Shown here one piece after another: positions 55,134 through 63,145 of a DNA stretch of 64,000 nucleotides. The notes under the pieces were generated by a model. That model searched no databases and was not told the origin of the DNA. It worked only from the letters and a program-made list of their open reading frames with translations. Location: contig NZ_JAODTZ010000009.1 in the NCBI RefSeq assembly GCF_025399795.1, forward strand, positions 124,001-188,000, written 5' to 3'. The translations under genes and the position numbers were made by a program. Position 1 is the stretch's first letter. Each line of letters begins with the position of its first letter. This DNA is from Streptomyces rhizosphaerihabitans (GTDB taxonomy: Bacteria; Actinomycetota; Actinomycetes; Streptomycetales; Streptomycetaceae).

Positions 55134-55480
55134 CTCGCCCTGACCTCGCCCTCACCGAGCGGGCCTGCCCACTCGGCCCGCTCGGCCCACTCGGCCCGGC
55201 CGGCCCGGCTGGTTCGCCCGCCCGCCCGGCCCGCTCGCCCGGCCTACTCGCTCTGACCGAGCGGCCCGCCCGCTCGGCCCACTAGGTCCGGCCGGCTGGT
55301 TCGCCCGCCCGGCCTACTAGCCCGGCCCGTCCGGTTTGTGTGCCGAGTCGGTTCGCCTCGGCCGTCCGGCCTGCCTGCTGGTTTCCCTCGCCCTGGTCAA
55401 GTGGCCTGCCTTTTCGGCTCACTCGACTTGGCCGACTTGGCCGACTTGGCCGGCTGGTTCGGCTGGTTCGGTCGGTTCGC
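55134..55480. repeat. low-complexity GCCCGCTCGGCC repeats
   Basis: Short degenerate units (CTCGGCCCG, CTGGTTCGCCCG, GACTTGGCC) dominate 55134-55480, in the 579-base gap between the HATPase and the first surface protein. No gene seen; the last ~120 bases before 55709 are normal sequence and probably hold the promoter of the surface cluster. Confidence 0.7.
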
Positions 55481-55708
55481 GCCGGTGCGTCCTCCCGGGC
55501 GGTGTTCGCGAACTGCCCACCCGGCAGCCGCCTTTGGTTGCCCGCGGTTCGAACCCTTCTTCGTACGTCACCCGGTGCGCGCCCGATCCCCACGGATCCG
55601 GCGCGCACTTTGTCTTCCCTCCGCAAGTCCCCGGGCGTACCTTGACGGCCGATCTGATGTTCCGTCAGAAAAATGCCAAGGATGCCGTCAGGAATGAGGG
55701 GCAGGCCC

Positions 55709-56431
55709 GTGTCGTACCGGACGTACCAGAAACGAACCGCCGCGCTCGCGTTCGCCGCGGCCCTGGCCGGCTCGGCGGTGCTGATGGCCGCCCCCGCAGC
55801 CCAGGCCGACGTGGTGGACGTCAACTACCAGTGCAAGACGCCGATCGGCGACAAGAGCGCCGTCTCGCCCATCGACATCAAGGGCGTCAAGAGCGGCAGC
55901 GCCTACAAGCTCACCATGTCCTGGCAGAAGGGTGTCTCCTCCAGCCCCGTCGAACTCGGCAAGGGTGCGATGACACCGAGCGCCGTCATCAAGCTGGGCG
56001 GAGCGGACAGCGGCACGGTGGCGGTCAGCGGACCGGCCAACGCGGCCGCCATCCCCGCCAACACCCCCATCAAGATCAATGACTTGAGCGGCACCTACAC
56101 GCCGAAGAAGTCCGGCAAGGTCACCTTCACCGCGGGCGTTCTCACCATCAAGGCCCTCGGCACCACGACCACGTGCACGCCCTCGAACAGCCCGGGACCC
56201 TCGCTGACCCTCGACGTCACGGCCACCGGCGGTTCGGGCTCGTCGACTTCGGGTTCGGGTTCCTCGGGTTCCAGCGGTGCCCAGAGCGGCACCGACTCCG
56301 GCGGGTCCCTCCCGCAGACCGGTCCCGAGGACTCGATGATCGCGCTCGGCACCCTCGGCGGCACGGTCCTGCTCGCGGGCGCGGCGGGCGCGCTGTGGCT
56401 GACGCGCAGGCATCAGGCGGTACGCCGCTGA
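55709..56431 (+). CDS. sortase-anchored surface protein 1 (LPQTG)
   Basis: I choose the GTG at 55709 (GAGGGG, seven bases) rather than ATG 55694. 240 residues. Signal peptide ending APAAQA; a ~130-residue domain beginning VDVNYQCKTPIGDK and ending ALGTTTTCTP with a Cys pair; a Ser/Gly linker; then LPQTG, a hydrophobic stretch and a basic tail (LTRRHQAVRR), the cell-wall sorting signal. The same domain recurs in the last gene of this cluster. Function unknown; it is displayed on the cell wall. Confidence 0.88.
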   Translation: MSYRTYQKRTAALAFAAALAGSAVLMAAPAAQADVVDVNYQCKTPIGDKSAVSPIDIKGVKSGSAYKLTMSWQKGVSSSPVELGKGAMTPSAVIKLGGADSGTVAVSGPANAAAIPANTPIKINDLSGTYTPKKSGKVTFTAGVLTIKALGTTTTCTPSNSPGPSLTLDVTATGGSGSSTSGSGSSGSSGAQSGTDSGGSLPQTGPEDSMIALGTLGGTVLLAGAAGALWLTRRHQAVRR

Positions 56432-56461
56432 CCTTCCCGCACCGCGACCTGGAGCCGCCGC

Positions 56462-57424
56462 ATGTCATACGCACTCCCCGCTGCCCGCGTGCTGGGCCTG
56501 ACCCTGGTGCTGCTGAGCGCGGCACCGACGGCCCTGGCCGCCGAGGGCTGGTCCGTCGTGCCGGCCGCGGGCGGCGCGGCCGACGGACGGCCATCCGTCT
56601 ACGCGGAGGGCGCGCCCGGCACGGTTCTTCAGGATTCCGTGTCCGTGCTCAACCCGGGCGCGCGGCCCCTCACCGTCACGTTGCGCGGCGCCGACGCGGA
56701 CAACACCGCCGGCGGGGCCTTCACCGTGCGCGAACGGCCGACGGACACGGGCGCGTGGATCGCGTTCGCCGGACACGCGGGCGGCCGCAGGACCGCGGTG
56801 CGGGACCTGTCCGTACGGGTGCCGGCGCACACCCGCGCCGACGTCCCGTTCACCGTCGCCGTCCCGGCCGGCGCGGCGCCCGGCGACCATCCCGGCGCGA
56901 TCGTCGCGAGCGGCGGCGGCCGCACCTCGGCGGTCCGGGTCCAACTCCGCGTGGGGGGACCGACGTTGTCGGCACTGACGGTCGAGCACGTCAGGGTGGG
57001 CGGCGGACGGATCTCGTACGAGCTGGTCAACCGCGGCACCACGGTCCTCGCTCCGCGGCTCGCCGTGCGGGCCGACGGTGTGTTCGCCACCCTGCTCGAC
57101 CGCGCCCCGCGCGCCCTGCCCGTCGAACTCCTGCCGGGCCGCCGCGTGACGCTCCACGAGCCGTGGACCGGTCCTCCGGCGCTCGACGCGGCCGACGTGC
57201 GGCTGACGGTGACGGCGGCGGGCGGCGTGCGCTCCACCGCGACCGTGTCGGTCCGGTTCGTGCCGTGGGGGGCGGCGGCCGGGGCCGGAGGCGTCCTGGC
57301 GGCGCTGGGTGCCCTCTTCGTCGTACGGCGTCGGGGACGGCCCGGGGTACGGGGGCCATGGCGTCGCGGGCACCGGGCGGGGGCGACGGGGCAAGTGAAC
57401 AGCCCCGCACCGAAGTCGAGTTGA
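56462..57424 (+). CDS. DUF916/WxL-interacting-like membrane protein
   Basis: 320 residues; ATG with GGAG. Signal peptide (LTLVLLSAAPTALA), then a domain with the DUF916 (WxLIP) pattern: WSVVPA, a strand VLQDSVSVLNPGARPLTVTLRGADA, WIAFAG, VRVPAHTRADVPFTVAVPAGAAPGDHPGAIVAS. A second Ig-like domain follows, then one transmembrane helix and an Arg-rich tail. In Firmicutes such proteins sit in cell-surface complexes with WxL proteins. Thirty bases after gene 1 of the cluster. Confidence 0.8.
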   Translation: MSYALPAARVLGLTLVLLSAAPTALAAEGWSVVPAAGGAADGRPSVYAEGAPGTVLQDSVSVLNPGARPLTVTLRGADADNTAGGAFTVRERPTDTGAWIAFAGHAGGRRTAVRDLSVRVPAHTRADVPFTVAVPAGAAPGDHPGAIVASGGGRTSAVRVQLRVGGPTLSALTVEHVRVGGGRISYELVNRGTTVLAPRLAVRADGVFATLLDRAPRALPVELLPGRRVTLHEPWTGPPALDAADVRLTVTAAGGVRSTATVSVRFVPWGAAAGAGGVLAALGALFVVRRRGRPGVRGPWRRGHRAGATGQVNSPAPKSS

Positions 57425-57437
57425 CGGGAGCGGTGTC

Positions 57438-58556
57438 GTGAGCGTCCTGGGCGGCAAGATGCGGACGGCGGCACTGGGGGCGGTGCTGGCTCTCGTCCTG
57501 GTCCCGCTGGCGGGGGCGGCCTCGGTGTTCCCCGCGTCCGCGGCCGGAAAACCGAGCGTGACGTTGTCCAGGTCGGAGGCGGGGGCCGGTGGTTCGGTCA
57601 CGGTGACCGGCAGCGGATGGCGGCCCGGGGTGCTGCTGATGATGCTGGTCTGCGGGCAGTCAGTGCCCTCGCGCGGGGTGATCGGCGGCACCAACTCCTG
57701 CGCCAACGCCGACGGACGGGCCGTCACCACCGACGCCAAGGGCGGCTTCAGCAAGAAGCTGCCGGTCGCCGAGCCGCCCAAGCCGTGCCCCTGCGTGGTG
57801 CATGTCGCCACGGTCACCGGCGAGAAGGCGGAGGCGGACGCCATCTTCATGGTGGCCGGCCACGCGGTCGAGCCGCTGCCGAAGGAGGAGGGCGGCGGCC
57901 GGCTCTCGGTGCTGACCGACACCCGGCTCGACGGGTCGAGCGGTCTGCTGACCTGGTTCGGATCGCCTCCCTCGCGCACCCTCGTTTTCACGGTCGGCAA
58001 CGTCGGCACCGCCACGGTGAAGAACCCCGTCTTCCAAGTCGGCACCTCCCACGGGGTGTTCGCCCCGCAGTGGGAGGAACAGCAGTGGCGCGGCAGCATC
58101 GCGCCCGGCCACAAGGCACAGATCGAGCTCCCGGTCGAACTGTCGGCCGGGGCGCACGGCGACTACACGATCTCGCTGAAGTACGGCGGGAAGGTGCTCG
58201 CCGAGCAGCCGTGGGGCGTGGGCCGCCCCTGGGGCGTCACCGTCTTCTGGATCCTGCTCTGCGTGGTCGTCCCGGCCGCGGTCTTCCGTGCCGGCATGGC
58301 CGTGGTGGACCGGGTGCGCCCGCGCAGGTCGACCGGGCGGACCGGCCGGCACCGGGGTCTGAGGCTGCCCGAACTCACGCTGCGCCTGCCCAGGGTGGGC
58401 CCCACCCCGCAGACACCGGCGGACGCTTCGGCGTCCCCGGCCCCGGCCCTGCCGTGGTTCACCCCGGACAACGATCCGGGGACCGCGGCGAACGGTCAGC
58501 TCTCCGCACCGCAAGAGAACGGTCCGACGACACAGACGAGAAAGGGACCCACGTGA
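57438..58556 (+). CDS. neocarzinostatin-fold-like surface protein
   Basis: 372 residues, GTG start, GGGAG RBS. Signal peptide; residues ~36-140 have the neocarzinostatin/actinobacterial Ig pattern (SVTVTGSGWRPGVLL, a CGQ...NSCANADG pair, VTTDAKGGFSKKLPV, CPCVVHVATV). A second Ig-like domain (TLVFTVGNVGTATVKNPVF) follows, then a transmembrane helix (~262-282) and a basic, proline-rich cytosolic tail. The ligand is unknown. The stop overlaps the next gene by four bases. Confidence 0.8.
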   Translation: MSVLGGKMRTAALGAVLALVLVPLAGAASVFPASAAGKPSVTLSRSEAGAGGSVTVTGSGWRPGVLLMMLVCGQSVPSRGVIGGTNSCANADGRAVTTDAKGGFSKKLPVAEPPKPCPCVVHVATVTGEKAEADAIFMVAGHAVEPLPKEEGGGRLSVLTDTRLDGSSGLLTWFGSPPSRTLVFTVGNVGTATVKNPVFQVGTSHGVFAPQWEEQQWRGSIAPGHKAQIELPVELSAGAHGDYTISLKYGGKVLAEQPWGVGRPWGVTVFWILLCVVVPAAVFRAGMAVVDRVRPRRSTGRTGRHRGLRLPELTLRLPRVGPTPQTPADASASPAPALPWFTPDNDPGTAANGQLSAPQENGPTTQTRKGPT

Positions 58557-59887
58557 GCACGCAACGGAGAGTGGTACCGGCCGCAGGCCGCAGAGCGGGC
58601 GCGGCCGGGGTCGCGCTGATGCTCGGCGGTGCGGGCATCCTGCTGGGAGTGGCCGCCGCCCCGGCGCAGGCCGCCGAGGTGTCGTACAAGACGGAATGCG
58701 TTCCGCCCGCGATCTCCGGGCTGCCTCCGGTGGAGGGCACCACGAAGGTGGAGATCACCGCGCCCGCCGAGGCGAAGGTGGGCGACGAGGTCACCATCAC
58801 CTGGAAGTTCACCCAGGCCGCCTCGAAGAACCCCGATGTCCTCGACCTCGACAAGGACACCGTCAAGCCCACCGGCACGCTGAAGGCGGCCGGCGCCCAG
58901 ACGGCGGCCGTCGCGATGGAGGGGCCGCGGCAGAACCCCGCGATCCCCAAGAACAGCGACATGAAGCTGTCCGACATGACGGGCAAGCTGAAGCTGACGG
59001 CGGCGGGCGATGTCACGCTCACCCCGGACGCGTACAACATCAACGTCAGCAAGCCGATATCCACCGACACCAAGTGCACGCCAAAGGAGACGGTCAACCC
59101 CTCCGCGACCATCAAGGTGACGAGCGGCGGAGGGACGGGCGGCACCCCGACCCCGACCCCGACTCCGACCCCCACCCCGACGGCGCCGACCGGGTCGGCC
59201 ACCCCGTCGCCGAGCGGCAGCGGGACCGACGGGGGCGCCGACACCGGCGGTTCCGGCGGGCAGACCGACTTCACGGGCAAGGAGGTCTCCGTCCCGTACG
59301 CGTGCAAGACGCCCATCGGAGACAAGAACGCCACCTCGGCCGTCCAGATCAACGCCAAGAAGAACGGCGGGAGTTTCGGCCTCACCGTGCAGTTCAAGGC
59401 GTCGGTGATGGACAGCCCGGCGGACATCCCCGCGGATTCCGTGAAGCCTTCGATGGAGGTGGTCCTGGGCGGCGCCGACAAGGGCACGGTGCATGTGGAG
59501 GGGCCGACGAACTCCGCGCCCATCAAGTCCGGCGACCCGATCGAGATCCCCGATCTGACGGGCACCTACAAGCCGGGCGCGACCGGTAGTTCGACCCTGT
59601 CCCCCGGAGTGCTGACGGTGATGGCCCTGGGCACGACGACGACCTGCACCCCGACCAAGTCGGAGGTCTCCCTGACCCTGGACACCTCGCAGCAGGCGAG
59701 CGGCGCCTCGGGCGGCGGGTCCACCTCGTCCGGCTCCGGTTCCGCCGGTACGTCGTCCAGCGGTGGCCTGGCGGAGACGGGTTCCGGCAGCCACGGCGCG
59801 CTCAAGGCGCTCGGACTGGTGGCGGGCACGGTCATCCTGCTGGGCGGCGCGGTCTTCACCTTCATGCCGGGACGCCGGACGCGCTGA
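58553..59887 (+). CDS. sortase-anchored surface protein 2 (LAETG), two domains
   Basis: 444 residues, GTG overlapping the previous stop. Signal peptide ending APAQAA; an N-terminal domain (~42-180, VSYKTECVPPAIS to TDTKCTP); a Thr/Pro repeat linker (TPTPTPTPTP); a second domain (~245-375) beginning VSVPYACKTPIGDK that is clearly homologous to the 55709 protein, and of which the first domain is a diverged copy; a Ser/Gly linker; and LAETG with a hydrophobic stretch and RRTR. LAxTG is the target of class E sortases, typical of Streptomyces. No sortase gene lies in this window. Confidence 0.88.
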   Translation: MSTQRRVVPAAGRRAGAAGVALMLGGAGILLGVAAAPAQAAEVSYKTECVPPAISGLPPVEGTTKVEITAPAEAKVGDEVTITWKFTQAASKNPDVLDLDKDTVKPTGTLKAAGAQTAAVAMEGPRQNPAIPKNSDMKLSDMTGKLKLTAAGDVTLTPDAYNINVSKPISTDTKCTPKETVNPSATIKVTSGGGTGGTPTPTPTPTPTPTAPTGSATPSPSGSGTDGGADTGGSGGQTDFTGKEVSVPYACKTPIGDKNATSAVQINAKKNGGSFGLTVQFKASVMDSPADIPADSVKPSMEVVLGGADKGTVHVEGPTNSAPIKSGDPIEIPDLTGTYKPGATGSSTLSPGVLTVMALGTTTTCTPTKSEVSLTLDTSQQASGASGGGSTSSGSGSAGTSSSGGLAETGSGSHGALKALGLVAGTVILLGGAVFTFMPGRRTR

Positions 59888-59944
59888 TCCCGGCCCGCGC
59901 TCTTCGATCCGGTCCTCGCCGCGGCAGCCGGCCGGCCTCGGAAA

Positions 59945-59988
59945 CGGCGAGGGGCCGCCGCACCGAACGGTGCGGCGGCCCCTCGCCG
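59945..59988. terminator. 20-bp-stem terminator after the surface cluster
   Basis: A near-perfect inverted repeat (59945-59965 with 59968-59988, tight loop around GAAC) between the convergent surface cluster and peptide transporter. Bidirectional. Confidence 0.85.
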
Positions 59989-60004
59989 TGTCGTGGGACC
60001 GACG

Positions 60005-61501
60005 TCAGTGGACGTCGCCCATGAGCGCCTTGACCTTCTTGCGGTACATCCACACCGCGACACCGGCGATCACGGCGAGCGTGGCCTCCAGGGCGACGAT
60101 GCCCGTCTTGTTGAGGTCGACCTCGGCGATGGAGAGCAGACCGGTCGTGGCGTCACCGGCGGTGACGGCCAGGAACCAGACACCCATCATCTGGGAGGCG
60201 TACTTCGCCGGAGCCATCTTCGTGGTGACGGAGAGGCCGACCGGGGAGAGCAGCAGTTCACCGACGGTCTGGACGAAGTAGATCGCCACCAGCCACATCG
60301 CGGCCGCCTTGTGACCGCCCTCGGCGATCGTCAGCGGGGCCAGGAAGAGGAAGAACGACGCGCCGATCAGGATCAGACCCGAGGCGAACTTCGTCGCCGT
60401 GCTCGGCTCCTTGCCGCGCTTGTTCAGCCACAGCCACGCCCAGGCGAAGACCGGCGCGAGCGCCATGATCATGACCGGGTTGACGGACTGGTACCAGGAG
60501 ACCGGGAACTCCCAGCCGAAGATCGTGTTCTTCGCGGACTCGTCGGCGAAGATCGACATCGTCGAGCCGCCCTGGTCGTAGATCATCCAGAAGACGGCCG
60601 CGGCGACGAAGAACCAGATGTACGCGGACATCTTCGACTGGTCGGCACGGTTCAGCGACTTGTCCCGCTTGATGCGCCCGATGACCATGACCGGGATGAC
60701 CAGACCGGCGATCGTGATCGGGACCAGCAGCCAGTTCAGCGTGTAGTGGCCCGAGAAGCCGACGATCGCGTAGAAGACGACGGCGACAGCGGCCCACAGC
60801 GCTGACTTGCGCAGCGTCGCCTTCTTCTCCTCGGCCGTCAGAGGCGTGGGGACCTCGTGCGAGCGGGCGCTGAGGTGACGGCCGCCGAGCAGGTACTGGA
60901 CGAGGCCCAGTGCCATGCCGAGCGCGGCGAGGGCGAAGCCCAGGTGCCAGTTCACGTTCTCACCGACGGTGCCGATGATCAGCGGAGCGGCGAAGGCGCC
61001 GAGGTTGATGCCGACGTAGAACAGCGTGAAACCACCGTCACGGCGAGCGTCGTCCGGGCCCTCGTAGAGGTGGCCCACCATCGTGGAGATGTTGGCCTTC
61101 AGCAGACCGGAACCGATCGCCACGAGGCCGAGGCCGCCGTAGAAGGTGCCGGAGGAGGGCAGAGCCAGCGTGAGGTGGCCCAGCATGATGATCACGCCCG
61201 CGACGGCGACCGTCTTGCGGGGACCGAGGACACGGTCGGCGAACCAGCCGCCCGGCAGGGCGAGCAGGTACACCAGGGAGAGGTACACCGAGTAGATCGC
61301 GGTCGCGGTGGCCGCGCTGAGGTGCAGACCGCCCGGTGCCACCAGGTACAGCGGGAGCAGTGCCTTCATGCCGTAGTAGGAGAAACGCTCCCACATCTCG
61401 GTCATGAAGAGAGTGGCCAGTCCGCGGGGGTGGCCGAAGAAGGTCTTCTCGGAACCGGGGGTTCCCGGAGTCACCGAGTCCTTCGTCAGGCTGGACGCCA
61501 T
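60005..61501 (-). CDS. POT/PTR family proton-dependent peptide transporter
   Basis: The ATG at 61501 has AAGGA upstream and starts MASSLTKDSVTPG; 498 residues, normal for the family. The proton-coupling motif ExxERFxYY is EMWERFSYYG (35-44). About 12-14 transmembrane helices; a second POT motif FTLFYVGINLGAFAAPLI is present (GINLGA). It imports di- and tripeptides with H+. The longer frame upstream (to 61702) is low complexity and not a start. Confidence 0.95.
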   Translation of the reverse strand: MASSLTKDSVTPGTPGSEKTFFGHPRGLATLFMTEMWERFSYYGMKALLPLYLVAPGGLHLSAATATAIYSVYLSLVYLLALPGGWFADRVLGPRKTVAVAGVIIMLGHLTLALPSSGTFYGGLGLVAIGSGLLKANISTMVGHLYEGPDDARRDGGFTLFYVGINLGAFAAPLIIGTVGENVNWHLGFALAALGMALGLVQYLLGGRHLSARSHEVPTPLTAEEKKATLRKSALWAAVAVVFYAIVGFSGHYTLNWLLVPITIAGLVIPVMVIGRIKRDKSLNRADQSKMSAYIWFFVAAAVFWMIYDQGGSTMSIFADESAKNTIFGWEFPVSWYQSVNPVMIMALAPVFAWAWLWLNKRGKEPSTATKFASGLILIGASFFLFLAPLTIAEGGHKAAAMWLVAIYFVQTVGELLLSPVGLSVTTKMAPAKYASQMMGVWFLAVTAGDATTGLLSIAEVDLNKTGIVALEATLAVIAGVAVWMYRKKVKALMGDVH

Positions 61502-62016
61502 GGTCGTTCCTTGCTGGTCTGGGACGCGCGGTTGGGGGGTCCCCCGTGCTCCGGTGGAACCGGGAGCTCGGGAGGGTTGCGCGCCCATGAGGGACGGCCG
61601 GCACCGGCGGGAGTTCGGCGTCCGTCCCCACGCCCACGGGGAGTCCGCTCCGGATTGCGAAGCGGCGGACGGCGACCACCGGGATCCACGCCCGTAACGC
61701 ATCAGTGCGTCCGGGCCCGGCCACAGGTCTTTCCTTCAAGGCTGGCTGACACCAGCCCGCACACAGAAGAGACCTTCAGCAACAAGTGCGCGCCAAAGGT
61801 CCCGATGCAGTGCTTGAGGCGTCTGGTCACCATACGACATGGCAATGCGGCATATGGAAGGACTTGAGACATGGATCACAGGCGATCATGGAACCGCAGT
61901 CGATCATTCGAAGGTGTTCTTCAGGATCGCATCCCATACCCACAGGTAAGAAACACCCGGGTGGCGGGTGTGAATCACGGAGGCGGATCACTGCCCGGGC
62001 GCCGTCCGCGGCGGAC
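61502..62016. other. non-coding interval before two-component system
   Basis: A 515-base gap between divergent genes with no convincing ORF. Features: hairpin ACACCC-N7-GGGTGT (61950-61968) and a loose inverted repeat CCATA...TATGG around 61830-61858. The left part carries the leader of the peptide transporter. Confidence 0.5.
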
Positions 62017-62022
62017 TACCAT
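62017..62022 (+). promoter_or_regulatory. -10 hexamer for leaderless response regulator
   Basis: TACCAT ends six bases before the ATG at 62029. CATCACCCC in between has no ribosome-binding site, so the mRNA most likely starts at the ATG. Confidence 0.55.
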
Positions 62023-62028
62023 CACCCC

Positions 62029-62706
62029 ATGACCCGTGTACTGCTCGCCGAGGACGACGCGTCCATCTCGGAGCCGCTGGCCCGTGCCCTGCGCCGGGAG
62101 GGTTACGAGGTCGAAGTCCGCGAGGACGGACCCACCGCGCTCGACGCCGGAATGCAGGGCGGTGTCGACCTGGTCGTCCTGGACCTCGGACTGCCCGGCA
62201 TGGACGGCCTGGAAGTCGCCCGCAGGCTCCGCGCCGAGGGCCACACCGTGCCCATCCTCATCCTGACCGCGCGCGCCGACGAGGTGGACACCGTCGTCGG
62301 CCTCGACGCGGGCGCCGACGACTACGTCACCAAGCCGTTCCGGCTCGCGGAGCTCCTCGCCCGGGTACGGGCGCTGCTCCGGCGCGGCGCGGCCGAGCCC
62401 CAGCAGCCGCCCGCCACCCACGGCGTGCGCATCGACGTCGAGTCGCACCGCGCCTGGATGGGCGACGAGGAACTCCAGCTCACGGCCAAGGAGTTCGACC
62501 TCCTGCGGGTCCTGGTCCGGGACGCCGGCCGCGTGGTCACCCGCGACCAGCTCATGCGCGAGGTCTGGGACACCACGTGGTGGTCCTCCACCAAGACTCT
62601 CGACATGCACATCTCCTGGCTGCGCAAGAAGCTCGGCGACGACGCGGCGAACCCCCGCTACATCGCGACGGTACGAGGGGTCGGCTTCCGCTTCGAGAAG
62701 AGCTGA
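62029..62706 (+). CDS. OmpR-family response regulator
   Basis: 225 residues. Receiver domain: acidic pocket AEDDAS, phospho-acceptor Asp52 (VVLDLGLPGMDG), Thr80 and Lys102 (DDYVTKPF). C-terminal winged helix: LTAKEFDLLRVLVRDAGRVV, TRDQLMREVW, TKTLDMHISWLRKKLGDD, VRGVGFRFE. It binds DNA as a dimer when phosphorylated by the kinase 440 bases downstream. The spacing between regulator and kinase is unusually wide. Confidence 0.95.
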   Translation: MTRVLLAEDDASISEPLARALRREGYEVEVREDGPTALDAGMQGGVDLVVLDLGLPGMDGLEVARRLRAEGHTVPILILTARADEVDTVVGLDAGADDYVTKPFRLAELLARVRALLRRGAAEPQQPPATHGVRIDVESHRAWMGDEELQLTAKEFDLLRVLVRDAGRVVTRDQLMREVWDTTWWSSTKTLDMHISWLRKKLGDDAANPRYIATVRGVGFRFEKS

Positions 62707-63145
62707 GGCTTCGCCGGACCGGGCGGGCCTTCCGGAATCCCCGGGCCCGACGGTGTCCGGGCCGGCCGAGAACCCCGGAGTCCGCGGTGTGCGGGCCCGC
62801 CGGAGGGCTTCGGCCTCTCGGGCGGGGCCGGCCTTCGCGGCAGGTACCCGTCTTCCCGGCAGGTGCCGGTATCGCGGCAGGTACCCGCCACAGCGGAGGC
62901 CGCTGCTCCGGCCGGCCCGACGCGGAGCCCCGCGGAAGGTGTCAGGCGGGCTGCGACGGTGAACCCGGCCCGCTGCCCCGCGTGCGGGGCGCGACACGAA
63001 GGCCCCGGCTCCGTTCCGGGGCCGCCTGTGCGGGTCTCGGGGCGGGAGGCGACGGAAAACCCGAGCCCCGGCTCGGCACCCTGCTCGGGCCGGCGCGGCG
63101 AACGTGCACACTGGTCCCGGTACAGCCATCTGCCCGGAGGGCCCC
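62707..63145. other. GC-rich interval between regulator and kinase
   Basis: No gene seen. Three copies of CGGCAGGTACCC or a variant lie within 62838-62890, and two hairpins follow (GCCCCGCGTGCGGGGC near 62975; GGCCCCGG-N7-CCGGGGCC near 63004). The second may stop transcription from the regulator gene, so the kinase may have its own promoter. Confidence 0.45.

Noticed and set aside
61502..61702. N-terminal extension of the peptide transporter
   Set aside because: Low-complexity translation; family start and RBS lie at 61501.
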